Assembly: GCA_020853895.1 (NCBI GenBank)
Contig: JADYYB010000047.1
Coordinates: forward strand, 1 to 38,615
Origin: Bauldia sp.
GTDB lineage: Bacteria > Pseudomonadota > Alphaproteobacteria > Rhizobiales > Kaistiaceae
DNA length: 38,615 bases
Reading direction: 5' to 3'
The position numbers were made by a program, and so were the translations under genes. How positions within the stretch are numbered: the first letter of the stretch is position 1; each line of letters begins with the position of its first letter. The notes below the pieces were generated by a model. It did not search any database. It had not been told where the DNA came from and saw nothing but the letters and a program-made list of their open reading frames with translations. This document shows, in pieces, positions 8,944 through 19,006 of the stretch.

Positions 8944-9236
8944 CCGCTATCCCTTCGACCCCGCCGCCGATCCATCACGCTGATGTGAAGCCGGCGGCCG
9001 AATTTGTCCCCAGTTCGCCGCGTTGGCTACCCATACCGACATTCCCCGCTTCCGCGGCCTTCGACAACCCCGGCCAAAGCTTGCTTCCTGCCACGGAAGC
9101 GCCGCGGTTCCACCTGGGAAACGCAAATCTCGGCGGCGAAAATGCCGCTTACGCCCGTTTGCCGGGCGTGCCATCATCGCAGCGGGCGACGGTAAGACGG
9201 CGGAGCAAATCCGCCCGAGCGGACCATAGGATCAGC
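8944..9236. other. Divergent intergenic region, NUDIX / MoxR
   Basis: These 293 bases lie between two divergent operons and should hold both promoters. The MoxR reading frame is open across much of it, but the translation is unlike MoxR proteins and lacks a good start with a ribosome site. I see no strong -35/-10 pair, no perfect palindrome of 12 bp or more, and no RNA gene. Confidence 0.5.
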
Positions 9237-10250
<1,014 letters not shown>

Positions 10251-10254
10251 CCCG

Positions 10255-11169
10255 ATGACCTACGAAGCCAGCACGGCTCCCTACGCCGCGCGGCAGATCC
10301 TCTCCGACTCCAAGGAGCTGGCGAGCGCGCTTCCCGACCTCATGGTCCAGGCGCAGCGCATCTCCTCGACCATCCTCACCGGCTGGCACGGCCGGCGGCG
10401 GAGCGGTCCGGGAGAGACCTTCTGGCAGTTCCGCACCTTCGTCCCCGGCGAGGCCGCGACCGGCATCGACTGGCGCCGCTCGGCGCGCGACGAGCACGTC
10501 TATATCCGCGAGAAGGAATGGGAGGCCGCCCACACGATCTGGATGTGGGCCGACATCTCCCCCTCGATGGCTTTCCGCTCGCGCCTCGCCACCGCGAGCA
10601 AGCGCGACCGCACCATCGTCCTCCTCCTCAGCCTCGCCGACATCTTCGCCCGCGGCGGCGAGCGTGTCGGATTGCTCGGCACCACGCCGCCGATCCTTGC
10701 GCGGAACGCGGCCGAGCGGATCGCGACCGCGCTCGCCCATCTCGGCCCCGTCAAGCCGCCGATCGAGACGGTCGGCCTCCGCCGCTTCTCCGACCTCATC
10801 CTGATCGGCGACTTCCTCGACTCGGTCGACGAGCTCGAGGCCTCGCTGTCGAAGGTCGCCGCCGCCGGCGTGCGCGCGCATCTGGTGCAGGTCCTCGACC
10901 CCGTCGAGGAGACCTTCCCCTATGCCGGCCGCACCGAGTTCCGCGACCCCGAGACCGGCCAGCGCCACATCCTCGGCCGCGCCGAGCAGTATCGCGAGGA
11001 CTACCAGAAGCGCCTCGCCGACCTCCGCGCGCGCATAAACCTCTACGCCCGCCGGCTCGACTGGACCTTCCTCATCCACCGCACCGACCAGCCGGCGACG
11101 CGCCCGCTCCTTGCCCTTCACGCCCGCCTCAGCGACCGCGGCGACCGCTTCGGAGGGCGCGCCGCATGA
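10255..11169 (+). CDS. DUF58 (VWA-like) protein
   Basis: This 304-residue soluble protein carries the DUF58 pattern RRSGPGETFWQFRTFVPGE (48-66) and IDWRRSAR (71-78). It also has a metal-ion-dependent adhesion site DISPS (D100, S102, S104) of a von Willebrand A fold. DUF58 proteins are usually encoded next to MoxR and are presumed to be its partner. It starts four bases after moxR, and its stop overlaps the next start (ATGA). No signal peptide or membrane helix is seen, so it should be cytoplasmic. Confidence 0.9.
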   Translation: MTYEASTAPYAARQILSDSKELASALPDLMVQAQRISSTILTGWHGRRRSGPGETFWQFRTFVPGEAATGIDWRRSARDEHVYIREKEWEAAHTIWMWADISPSMAFRSRLATASKRDRTIVLLLSLADIFARGGERVGLLGTTPPILARNAAERIATALAHLGPVKPPIETVGLRRFSDLILIGDFLDSVDELEASLSKVAAAGVRAHLVQVLDPVEETFPYAGRTEFRDPETGQRHILGRAEQYREDYQKRLADLRARINLYARRLDWTFLIHRTDQPATRPLLALHARLSDRGDRFGGRAA

Positions 11170-14006
11170 TGGGCCTACCGCTCGCTTTTGCAGCGCCCGC
11201 CGTCCTCGGCGCGCTGATCCTCCTGCCCGCCATCTGGTGGCTGCTGCGCCTCACCCCGCCGCGCCCGCGCGTCGAGGCCTTCCCGCCGCTCCGCCTGCTG
11301 CTCGAGATCGCGCGCAAGGAGGAGACCCCGGCCAAGAGTCCGTGGTGGCTGACCCTCCTCCGCCTCCTCCTCGCCGCGCTGGTCATCATCGCGCTCGCCG
11401 GCCCGATCCTTCGCCCGATCGCCGAGGAGGCGCCTGGCGACGGTCCGCTCCTCCTCGTCCTCGACAATGGCTGGGCCTCCGCGCGGCAGTGGGACTCGGA
11501 GGTCGAGACCGCGCGCCGCATCCTCGGCATCGCCGCCCGCGCCGAGCGCCCCGTCTCGCTCGTCGCCACCGCCGAGGGCACCGGCCAGCCGCTCGCCCCG
11601 ACCGACGCCGACTCCGCCCTTCGCCGCCTCGAGGCGATCGCCCCGCAGCCGGTCCCCGCCCAGCGCGAGGCGCTCGCCGCCGCCCTCGCCGAGATCGTGG
11701 AGATCTCCTCCTTCGGCGGCGTGGTCTGGCTCTCCGACGGCCTCGGCGGACCGGACGCCGACGCTTTCGCGGCCTTCCTCAGCGCCAACGCGCCCGCCCC
11801 GGTGCTCATCTACCAGAACGGCCGCACCGACCTCATCGGCATGACCCCGCCGGGTGCCACCGCCGACTCCCTCGTCGCCACGATCGTCCGCCAGGCCGGA
11901 GCGCCGAGCTCGGCGGGTCTCGTCCGCGCGCTCGACATCCAGGGCCGCCTGATCGGCGAGGCGACCTACGATTTCGGCATCGGCCAGTCGCCGACCGCCG
12001 ACGCCGAGATCACGCTGCCCACCGAACTCCGCAACGACATCGCGCGGCTCGAGATCGCGGGAGAGGAGACCGCCGGCGCGGTCCAACTCCTCGACGACCG
12101 CTTCAAGCGCCGCCGCATCGGCCTCCTCTCGGGCGCCTCCGCCGACACCGCCCAGCCGCTTCTCTCGCCGCTCTATTACATCAGCCGCGCCGTCGAGCCT
12201 TTCGCCGACATCCGCGAGTCGCGCGACGCCAATCTCGCCGTCGCCCTCCCCGAGCTGATCGACGCCGGCTCCTCGGTCATCGCCATGGCCGATGTCGGCA
12301 CCCTCACCCCCGAGGTCGAGGAGGCGGTCGTCGCCTGGATGGAGGATGGCGGCACGCTCCTCCGCTTCGCCGGCCCGCGCCTCGCAGCGACGCCCCAGGC
12401 CCTCGCGCCGGTGATCCTCCGCGAGGGCGACCGCGTGCTCGGCGGCAGCCTCTCCTGGGAAACCCCGCAGCTTCTCGGCGGCTTCTCCGAGGCGAGCCCC
12501 TTCCGCGGCCTGCCCGTTCCCGACGACGTGGTCGTCCAGCGCCAGGTGCTGGCCGAGCCCGACGCCGACCTCGCCGACCGCACCTGGGCGTATCTGGCCG
12601 ACGGCACGCCGCTCGTCACCGCCGCCCAGCGCGGCGAGGGCTGGCTCATCCTCTTCCACGTCACCGCCGACCCGGCCTGGTCGAACCTTCCGCTCTCCGG
12701 CACGTTCGTAGAGATGCTGCGCCGCGTCGTCGCCTTCTCGAATTCGGTCCGCGTCACCACCGATGACGGCGAGGGCTCGGCCGCGCTTCTCCCGCCCTAC
12801 CGGATGCTCGACGGCTTCGGGCGCTTCACCGGCGCCAATTCCGACGCCGAGCCGATCCCCGCCAACGCGCCCGAAGCGCCCGCGACCCCCTCCCGTCCCC
12901 CCGGCCTCTACGGCTCGGAGGAGGGCTTCCGCGCGGTAAACCTCCTCGGCGAGGACGCCACGTTGCCCGCCTTCGACCCCGGCCCGCTCGGCGCCGGCGC
13001 CTTGCGCGCCTACCCGACCGAGGCGCCAGAGGATCTCGCCCCGCCGCTCCTCGCCATCGCGCTCCTCCTCCTGCTCCTCGACGCCATCGCGGTGCTGTGG
13101 CTCGCCGGCGTCTTCAGCCGCCGCCGGCGCGCGATCACGGCCGCTCTCGCCTTCCTCCTGCTCGTGCCCGCGGCCGCGCTCTCCCCGCGCGAGGCCTCGG
13201 CCCAGCCGGCGCCCGACGCATCGCTGCCCGCCGCGCCCGATCCGGCCGCGGACGAGTTCGCGCTGAAGGCCGCCAACGGCTCCTTCCTCGCCTACGTGAT
13301 CACCGGCAACGCCGTCCTCGACCGCACCAGCGAGGCCGGCATGTCGGGCCTCGCCCAGGTCGTCGCCGGCCGCACCGCCTTCGAGCCCGAAGGGCCGATC
13401 GGGGTCAACATCGAGACCGACGACCTCTCCTTCTTCCCGATCATCTACTGGCCGATCGACCCCGCCGCGCCCCTGCCCTCGGCCGCGACCATGGCCCGCG
13501 TCGACGCCTTCATGAAGGAAGGCGGGACGATCCTCTTCGACACGCGCGACCAGCTCGAGCGCTCGATCGGCAACAACTCCTTCAGCGGCACGCCCTCGGC
13601 CGAGCGCCTGCAGGCGATGCTCGCCAGCCTCGACATCCCGCCGCTCGAGCCGGTGCCGGCCGACCACGTGCTGACCAAGACCTTCTACATCCTCAACGAG
13701 TTCACCGGCCGCTACTCGGGCAGCCCCCTCTGGGTCGAGGCGACCGCGCCGGTCGACCCCAACTCCGGCCGCCCGGTGCGCCCCGGCGACGGGGTGACCA
13801 GCATCATGATCACCGGCGCCGACCTCGCCGCCGCCTGGGCGGTCGACGATCGCGGCCAGTTCCTCTACCCGACCGTGCCGGTCGACTCGTTCTATCGCGA
13901 GATGGCCTTCCGCAGCGGCATCAACATCCTGATGTACGCGCTCACCGGCAACTACAAGGCCGACCAGGTCCACATCCCCGCGATCCTCGAAAGGCTCGGC
14001 CAGTAG
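11166..14006 (+). CDS. BatA-like / DUF4159 membrane protein
   Basis: This 946-residue protein has two N-terminal helices (about 8-27 and 62-83), with the BatA-type stretch PPRPRVEAFPPLRLLLE between them. A degenerate VWA start follows (VLDNGWAS, D100), then a long periplasmic-type middle region. Two further hydrophobic segments (about 625-650 and 654-678) come next. The C-terminal part, about 697-946, matches the DUF4159 type (TILFDTRDQ, NEFTGRYSGSPLWVE, NILMYALTGNYKADQVH). ATG 11166 overlaps the DUF58 stop. I know this fusion layout from other Alphaproteobacteria but no function. By context it should be a membrane partner of the MoxR/DUF58 pair. Confidence 0.85.
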   Translation: MMGLPLAFAAPAVLGALILLPAIWWLLRLTPPRPRVEAFPPLRLLLEIARKEETPAKSPWWLTLLRLLLAALVIIALAGPILRPIAEEAPGDGPLLLVLDNGWASARQWDSEVETARRILGIAARAERPVSLVATAEGTGQPLAPTDADSALRRLEAIAPQPVPAQREALAAALAEIVEISSFGGVVWLSDGLGGPDADAFAAFLSANAPAPVLIYQNGRTDLIGMTPPGATADSLVATIVRQAGAPSSAGLVRALDIQGRLIGEATYDFGIGQSPTADAEITLPTELRNDIARLEIAGEETAGAVQLLDDRFKRRRIGLLSGASADTAQPLLSPLYYISRAVEPFADIRESRDANLAVALPELIDAGSSVIAMADVGTLTPEVEEAVVAWMEDGGTLLRFAGPRLAATPQALAPVILREGDRVLGGSLSWETPQLLGGFSEASPFRGLPVPDDVVVQRQVLAEPDADLADRTWAYLADGTPLVTAAQRGEGWLILFHVTADPAWSNLPLSGTFVEMLRRVVAFSNSVRVTTDDGEGSAALLPPYRMLDGFGRFTGANSDAEPIPANAPEAPATPSRPPGLYGSEEGFRAVNLLGEDATLPAFDPGPLGAGALRAYPTEAPEDLAPPLLAIALLLLLLDAIAVLWLAGVFSRRRRAITAALAFLLLVPAAALSPREASAQPAPDASLPAAPDPAADEFALKAANGSFLAYVITGNAVLDRTSEAGMSGLAQVVAGRTAFEPEGPIGVNIETDDLSFFPIIYWPIDPAAPLPSAATMARVDAFMKEGGTILFDTRDQLERSIGNNSFSGTPSAERLQAMLASLDIPPLEPVPADHVLTKTFYILNEFTGRYSGSPLWVEATAPVDPNSGRPVRPGDGVTSIMITGADLAAAWAVDDRGQFLYPTVPVDSFYREMAFRSGINILMYALTGNYKADQVHIPAILERLGQ

Positions 14007-16088
14007 ATGGGCTGGAGCGTCGCCTTCTCGCCCGTCCTGCCGCTCTGGCTGATCGCCGGCCTCGCCGGCATCGGCCTCCTTCTCATCCTTTTCGGCCTCC
14101 TCCGCCGCGTGCGCGGCAGCTGGCTGCGCACCGCCGCGCTCGCCGCGCTCGTGCTGGCGCTCATGAACCCGATCGTCCAGCGCGAGGAGCGCGAGGGCCT
14201 GCCGACGGTCGTCGCGATGGTCGTCGACAAGAGCCCCAGCCAGGCCCTCGACGGCCGCGACGTGATGACCGAGGAGGCGCGCGTCGAGCTCGCCCGCCGC
14301 TTCGCCGAGTTCGACGGGATCGAGCTCCGCGAGATCGACGCCGCCTCGCTCGCTCGCGGGATCACCACCGACGGCACCGAGCTCTTCGGCGCCCTGCAGG
14401 ACAGCCTCGCCGACGTCCCGCCCGACCGCCTCGGCGCGGTCCTCATGCTCACCGACGGCCAGGTCCACGACGTTCCGACCGAGGGCGCCGGCTTCATGGG
14501 CGGCGCCCCGCTCCACGTCCTTCTCACCGGCCGCGACGGCGAGCGCGACCGCCGCATCGTGATCGACAGCGCTCCGCGCTTCGGCATCGTCGGCGAGCAG
14601 CAGACCATCACCTATCGCGTGCTCGACGACGGGGCGACCGGCCCGCCCGCCCAGCTGCGCGTCACCGTCACCGCCGACGGCGTCCCGCTCGCCGACGAGA
14701 TCGTCACCGCCGGCACGGAGGCGACCCTCAATTTCGACATGCCGCATGGCGGGCAGAACATCCTCGAATTCGAGTCCGAGGTCCTCACCGACGAGCTGAC
14801 CGACCTCAACAATCGCGCCGTCGTGCAGATGACCGGCGTCCGCGAGAATCTCCGCGTCCTCCTCGTCTCCGGCGAGCCGCATCCCGGCGAGCGCACCTGG
14901 CGCGATCTTCTCAAGTCGGACGCGGCGGTCGACCTCGTCCACTTCACCATCCTGCGCCCGCCCGAGAAGCAGGACGGCACGCCCATCGACGAGCTTTCGC
15001 TGATCGCCTTCCCGACCCGCGAGCTCTTCCAGGAGAAGATCGCCGAGTTCGACCTCATCATCTTCGACCGCTACAACCGGCGCGGCATCCTTCCGCTGCT
15101 CTACTTCGACAACATCGCCCGCTACGTCGAGGGAGGCGGCGCGCTGCTGGTCGCCGGCGGCCCCGACTACGCCGATTTCTCCGGCCTCTCCTCGACCCCG
15201 CTCAGCTTCGTGCTCCCCGCCGACCCGACCGGCGACGTTTTCGAGGAACCGTTCTATCCCGAAATCAGCGAGCGCGGCCTCCGTCACCCGGTGACCCGCG
15301 GCCTGCCCGGCTTCGATGCCGAGCCGCCCGAGTGGAGCCGCTGGTTCCGCATGGTCGAGGTCGAGCCGCCGCGCGGCGACATCGTCATGGAAGGCCCCGA
15401 CGAGCGGCCGCTCCTCGTGCTGAGCCGCGAGGGCGAGGGACGCGTCGCCCTCCTCCTCTCCGACCAGGTCTGGCTGTGGGCGCGCGGCTACGAAGGCGGC
15501 GGCCCCAATGTCGACCTCCTCCGCCGGCTCTCGCACTGGCTGATGAAGGAGCCCGACCTCGAGGAAGAGGCCCTCCGCGCCACCGCCCGCGGCAGCGAGA
15601 TCGTCATCGAGCGCCAGACGATGGAAGAGACGGTCGGCCCGATCACCGTGATCCCGCCGACCGGCGAGGGCTACGAGGTCGTGCTGCAGGAGAGCGAGCC
15701 CGGCCTCTGGCGCACCATCGTGCCGGCCGAGGAGATCGGCCTCTGGCGCGTGGAGGACGGCGACCATCTCGCCTTCGCCCATCTCGGCCCGCCCAACCCG
15801 CGCGAGTTCCTCGACGCGCGCTCCACGCCCAACCTCCTCCAGCCGCTGGTCGAGGAGTCGGGCGGCCGGATCGCACGCATGGCCGACCAGGACCGCCGGC
15901 TCGACCTGCCGCGCATCCTCCCGGTCCGCTCCGGATCGAGCTTCGCCGGCGGCGACTGGATCGGCGTCCGCATGACCGAGGCGAGCGTTCTCCTCGGCGT
16001 CGACCGCCTGCCGCTCTTCGCCGGCTTCCTCGGCCTCGCCATCCTGCTCGGCGCGCTCGCCGCCACCTGGTACCGCGAAGGCCGCTGA
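14007..16088 (+). CDS. VWA / glutamine-amidotransferase-like membrane protein
   Basis: This 693-residue membrane protein has two N-terminal helices (about 10-32 and 40-55) and one near the C-terminus (about 663-685). A VWA-like segment starts MVVDKSPS (D74, S76, S78), a DxSxS metal site, with LTDGQ around 149-153. The region near 375-400 (GGALLVAGGPDYADF) resembles class I glutamine-amidotransferase-like folds, but I see no clear catalytic Cys-His-Glu triad. The start ATG directly abuts the previous stop (TAGATG). It is the last gene of the MoxR operon. The function is unknown; an envelope complex is inferred. Confidence 0.82.
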   Translation: MGWSVAFSPVLPLWLIAGLAGIGLLLILFGLLRRVRGSWLRTAALAALVLALMNPIVQREEREGLPTVVAMVVDKSPSQALDGRDVMTEEARVELARRFAEFDGIELREIDAASLARGITTDGTELFGALQDSLADVPPDRLGAVLMLTDGQVHDVPTEGAGFMGGAPLHVLLTGRDGERDRRIVIDSAPRFGIVGEQQTITYRVLDDGATGPPAQLRVTVTADGVPLADEIVTAGTEATLNFDMPHGGQNILEFESEVLTDELTDLNNRAVVQMTGVRENLRVLLVSGEPHPGERTWRDLLKSDAAVDLVHFTILRPPEKQDGTPIDELSLIAFPTRELFQEKIAEFDLIIFDRYNRRGILPLLYFDNIARYVEGGGALLVAGGPDYADFSGLSSTPLSFVLPADPTGDVFEEPFYPEISERGLRHPVTRGLPGFDAEPPEWSRWFRMVEVEPPRGDIVMEGPDERPLLVLSREGEGRVALLLSDQVWLWARGYEGGGPNVDLLRRLSHWLMKEPDLEEEALRATARGSEIVIERQTMEETVGPITVIPPTGEGYEVVLQESEPGLWRTIVPAEEIGLWRVEDGDHLAFAHLGPPNPREFLDARSTPNLLQPLVEESGGRIARMADQDRRLDLPRILPVRSGSSFAGGDWIGVRMTEASVLLGVDRLPLFAGFLGLAILLGALAATWYREGR

Positions 16089-16104
16089 CCTGCCGAGGCA
16101 ATCC

Positions 16105-16150
16105 GCATCCGGCAACAGGCATCCGGATGCCCGATGCCGGATGCCCGATG
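16105..16150. repeat. 14-bp tandem duplication and palindrome between convergent genes
   Basis: CCGGATGCCCGATG occurs twice head to tail (16123-16136 and 16137-16150). The palindrome GCATCCGGATGC (16119-16130) overlaps the first copy, and GCATCCGG at 16105 can pair with it. The region lies between the ends of the VWA gene and the GNAT gene. There is no T-run, so it is at most a weak or Rho-assisted termination structure. Confidence 0.55.
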
Positions 16151-16171
16151 CCAGGTGCCGATTTCCCCGGG

Positions 16172-16681
16172 CTACGCAGCCGGAAAAGCCTTCGTCACCA
16201 TCCCGCTGAGCCCCACGAGCGCGCCCGGCTGCAGCTCGGCGGCGAGCAGGCGGTAGGGGTCGACCGGGCCTGGCAGCTGCACCGATCCCGGCCGGAGGCG
16301 CACGAATCCGAACGGCCCGTAATAGGGCTCGTCGCCGACCAGGATCACGACGCCATGCCCGGCGCGGCGCGCCAGCTCGAGCGAGGTCCGCACCAGGAGC
16401 TTGCCGGCGCCCCGCCCGGCATGCTGCGGCCACACCGCGAGCGGTCCGAGGAGGAGCGCCGGCCGGCCGCCGATGAAGATCGGCGTCAGCCGCACCGAGC
16501 CGATCAGCTCGTTGCCGGCGAGCGCCACCAGCGAAAGCTCAGGATCGTGCGGCACGCCCTCGCGGAGGCGGAACGCGGTGCGCGCGTACTGCCCTGGCCC
16601 GAAGGCGGCCTCGTGGAGGTCCTCGATGATCGGCTTGTCCTCGTCGCGTTCGGCGACGACCGTGAAGGGCGAAAGCTGCAT
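16172..16681 (-). CDS. GNAT-family N-acetyltransferase (YhbS-like)
   Basis: This 169-residue acetyltransferase shows the acetyl-CoA pyrophosphate loop QHAGRGAG (86-93), preceded by LLGPLAVWP. The C-terminal YYGPFGFVRLRPG stretch is typical of the YhbS-like branch. The acceptor substrate is unknown. The frame is open to 16924, but the added residues are low complexity and cross the terminator of the upstream gene. ATG 16681 (MQLSPFTVV) is therefore taken as the start. It is convergent with the MoxR operon. Confidence 0.85.
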   Translation of the reverse strand: MQLSPFTVVAERDEDKPIIEDLHEAAFGPGQYARTAFRLREGVPHDPELSLVALAGNELIGSVRLTPIFIGGRPALLLGPLAVWPQHAGRGAGKLLVRTSLELARRAGHGVVILVGDEPYYGPFGFVRLRPGSVQLPGPVDPYRLLAAELQPGALVGLSGMVTKAFPAA

Positions 16682-16887
16682 GTCCAGAATTCCAACCGTG
16701 GCTGTCGGACGATCCGACGCCGGCACGCCGCTCAGCTGAGGGCGTGCGACGACGCGGCGTTCGAGGCGTGACCGCTGGTCACCCGTCGCGCTCGTCGTCG
16801 CAGGAGGTTTGGACGCTTCGTCATGGCGCTGCCCGATAGCATGAGGGTTTCCGCGGGTCCAGCGCCGCCCGGGCTCGTGCCCGAACG

Positions 16888-16916
16888 AAAAAGGAGACCG
16901 CTGGCAGGCGGTCTCC
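16888..16916 (-). terminator. Rho-independent terminator of the small secreted-protein gene
   Basis: On the minus strand an 8-bp perfect stem, GGAGACCG (16893-16900) against CGGTCTCC (16909-16916), with an 8-base loop, is followed by five Ts (A-run at 16888-16892 on the plus strand). It lies 24 bases beyond the stop of the gene at 16941-17342. Confidence 0.85.
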
Positions 16917-16940
16917 TCGCTCATCCATGCGACGGCCTGA

Positions 16941-17342
16941 TTACATCGGGGCCGGCAGAGGGCTGGCGCCCGGCACGGCCGGCGTGGCCGTCTCGTTCGC
17001 CTGGACGGTGGTCCAGGTGGTGCAGAAGCCGACCGCGTCGGCCGGGAAGGTCGAGGAATTGGCCGAGATCACGTCGCAGCGCTGCGTGATCTCGGTCTTG
17101 AGCTCGGCGTCGAGCGACGCCGCCCAGGCCTGCATGCTCTCCGCATTGGCGCCGGCCATCGTGACATCGACCGTGCCGAACGGGTTCGCCGGATCGATGT
17201 TGGCCACGGTGAACGGGTTCTCGGCCGCAACGCCGCCACCAACCGCGGCCCCGGGAGCATCCCCGGCCGCCGGAGCCTGCGCCAGGGCCGGCGCGCACGC
17301 CAGAGCGATCGCCGCGCCCGCGTAGAACAATGCGTTCCTCAT
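16941..17342 (-). CDS. Small secreted protein of unknown function
   Basis: This 133-residue protein has a clear Sec signal peptide (1-22, ending APALAQA), so it is periplasmic or secreted. The mature part begins with an Ala/Gly/Pro-rich linker. A helical core follows, with two Cys (C89, C107) that could form a disulfide, and then a Pro-rich tail (PAVPGASPLPAPM). I do not recognise the family. The start is well supported: GAGGAGAGG lies just upstream of ATG 17342. The gene has its own terminator and a perfect palindrome in its leader, so it looks like an independently regulated single-gene unit. It is divergent from the metallophosphoesterase gene. Confidence 0.8.
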   Translation of the reverse strand: MRNALFYAGAAIALACAPALAQAPAAGDAPGAAVGGGVAAENPFTVANIDPANPFGTVDVTMAGANAESMQAWAASLDAELKTEITQRCDVISANSSTFPADAVGFCTTWTTVQANETATPAVPGASPLPAPM

Positions 17343-17357
17343 GTAAGCCTCTCCTCA

Positions 17358-17371
17358 ACGAGAATTCTCGT
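17358..17371. promoter_or_regulatory. Perfect 14-bp palindrome in a divergent promoter region
   Basis: ACGAGAATTCTCGT is a perfect palindrome just upstream of the ribosome site of the secreted-protein gene and inside the divergent spacer 17343-17476. A second dyad follows at 17383-17409 (CGGGG/CCCCG flanked by GTCA/TGAC). Operator or RNA-hairpin roles are both possible. The binding factor is unknown. Confidence 0.5.
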
Positions 17372-17476
17372 CAGGCTAACGGGTCAACTCGGGGTGAGTT
17401 CCCCGTGACTCCATGCTGGCTGCGCGCCTCTCCCGCTTGCCAAGGGAGCGGGCGTGGCGGCTTATCGGGCGCCCCT

Positions 17477-18373
17477 ATGTTCACCCTCGCCCACCTCTCC
17501 GACCCCCATCTCGGTCCCCTGCCCGAGCCGCGCTTCCGGCAGCTCCTGTCCAAGCGCATCGTCGGCTATTTGAACTGGCAGCGGCGCCGCGCGAAGACGC
17601 TGCAGCCGAAGATCCTCGTCGACCTCGTCGCCGCCATCCACGCCGCGCGGCCCGACCACATCGCGGTGACCGGCGACCTCGTCAACATCGCCCTCCCCGA
17701 GGAGGGGGCGCTGGCCCGCGCCTGGCTCGATTCCCTCGGCGACCCGCACCATGTCACCCTCGTCCCCGGCAACCACGACGCCTACGTTCCGGGCGCGCTC
17801 GCGCGCCACAAGCGCCTCTGGGCGCCCTATCTCGCCGGCGATGGCCCCGCCTCGCCGCTCATGTTCCCCTCGATCCGCCGGCGCGGCCCGCTCGGCATCG
17901 TCGGCGCCTCGACCGCCCGCGCCAGTCTGCCCGGCATGGCCACGGGCCATATCAGCGACCGGCAGATCGTGGCGATCCAGGCCGCCCTCTCGCAGCTCGG
18001 CCGCGAGGGCCTCTTCCGCGTGCTTCTGATCCACCACCCGCCGGGCGCGAGCCTCGCGCACTGGCACCAGCGCCTCGTCGGCGCCGGCCGGCTTCGCAAC
18101 GCGGTCGCCCGCGCCGGCTGCGAGCTGATCCTCCACGGCCACATGCACCGGGCGAACGTGGATCACATCCCCGGCCCCAGCGGCCCGGTACCGGTGGTCG
18201 GCGTCCCCTCGGCCTCGAACGCGCCCGGCGGCAAGCGTTACCCGGCCGCCGCCTTCAATCTCTACGAGATCGCCGGCGGACCCGGTTCGTACACCTGCCA
18301 CATGAGATCGTTCGGCTACACCGAGGTCGGGAAACCCATCGGGTTCATCGGCGAGCGCCAGCTCGTCGGCTGA
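17477..18373 (+). CDS. Calcineurin-like metallophosphoesterase
   Basis: This 298-residue phosphoesterase has the full two-metal motif set: DPH (D9, H11), GDLVN (D67), GNHD (N99, H100, D101), a His in IHHPPG (H186) and GHMH (H222, H224). No signal peptide is seen, so it should be cytoplasmic. The family includes cyclic-nucleotide phosphodiesterases and other phosphatases (CpdA-like proteins are similar), so the substrate is open. ATG 17477 is chosen because homology begins at MFTLAHLSDPH. Its stop directly abuts the stop of the convergent next gene, with no spacer. Confidence 0.92.
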   Translation: MFTLAHLSDPHLGPLPEPRFRQLLSKRIVGYLNWQRRRAKTLQPKILVDLVAAIHAARPDHIAVTGDLVNIALPEEGALARAWLDSLGDPHHVTLVPGNHDAYVPGALARHKRLWAPYLAGDGPASPLMFPSIRRRGPLGIVGASTARASLPGMATGHISDRQIVAIQAALSQLGREGLFRVLLIHHPPGASLAHWHQRLVGAGRLRNAVARAGCELILHGHMHRANVDHIPGPSGPVPVVGVPSASNAPGGKRYPAAAFNLYEIAGGPGSYTCHMRSFGYTEVGKPIGFIGERQLVG

Positions 18374-19006
18374 TCAGCCGACCGGCACCCGTACCCAGGC
18401 ATAGGCGAGCAGCCCGACGATGCCGAGCAGGAGGCCGAGGAGGAAGGCGGAGGCCACCCAGCCGATGCTCTGCCCGCTCGCGCCCGCCGCCTTCGGCAGC
18501 TCGGGCACCGGCGCCTTGTCCTTCCACGGCGTCTCGCCGTCCTTGTCGATGCGCTTGACCAGCCAGTCGGCCTCGATCGCCCGCTCGCGCTCGATGATCC
18601 GCTCGGCGACGTAGTTGGTGATGCAGTCCGCCATGTCGTCGAGGTTCGGCGACTCGAGGATCACCGTGCGGCCGAGCCGCGTGTCCTTGAGGAAGCGGTA
18701 GGTGCGCCGGTCGCGCCCCAGCACCGCGAACGAGGTCATGTCGATCCAGAGCCGCGGCTGGTTGCCGGGCACCACCTGGAAGATGAACTGGTCGTTCTCG
18801 GCGGGGATCTCGGAGAAGACGCCGCGCAGCTCGTCGGCCAGCATGTCGAGGCGCGCCCGCTCCGCCTCGCGGAGCTCGACCACGACGTCGGTCCGCTCGG
18901 TCTCCGCCAGACGCACCTTGCGCAGCGCGTCGGTCAGGCTGCGGACATTGCCCAAAGCGTTGCCGTGGCGCTCCATCGACTCGCTCAATGCCGACCCCTT
19001 CTCCAT
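18374..19006 (-). CDS. Tail-anchored helical protein of unknown function
   Basis: This protein of about 210 residues has an N-terminal, charge-rich, probably coiled-coil segment (about 20-65, Leu/Arg/Glu heptad-like). A compact domain (about 65-150) contains QPRLWIDMTSFAVLGRDRR and TRLGRTVILES. A Pro/Lys linker and one C-terminal helix (about 182-203, FLLGLLLGIVGLLAYAWV) follow. Without a signal peptide, this predicts a cytoplasmic domain anchored at its tail. I do not recognise the family. The start is either ATG 19006 or TTG 19012, and neither has a good ribosome site. Confidence 0.72.
   Translation of the reverse strand: MEKGSALSESMERHGNALGNVRSLTDALRKVRLAETERTDVVVELREAERARLDMLADELRGVFSEIPAENDQFIFQVVPGNQPRLWIDMTSFAVLGRDRRTYRFLKDTRLGRTVILESPNLDDMADCITNYVAERIIERERAIEADWLVKRIDKDGETPWKDKAPVPELPKAAGASGQSIGWVASAFLLGLLLGIVGLLAYAWVRVPVG

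Noticed and set aside
8985..9236. N-terminal extension of MoxR
   Set aside because: The upstream residues have no MoxR likeness, and a good ribosome site precedes ATG 9237.
11175..16433. A very long open frame (about 1750 codons) on the minus strand opposite the MoxR-operon membrane proteins
   Set aside because: The translation is Glu/Arg/Gly/Ala-rich without domains and lies opposite two well-supported genes with recognisable helices and motifs. It is the usual GC-rich shadow.
16682..16924. N-terminal extension of the GNAT protein by 81 residues
   Set aside because: It would read through the terminator hairpin of the neighbouring gene, and the composition is unlike the enzyme.
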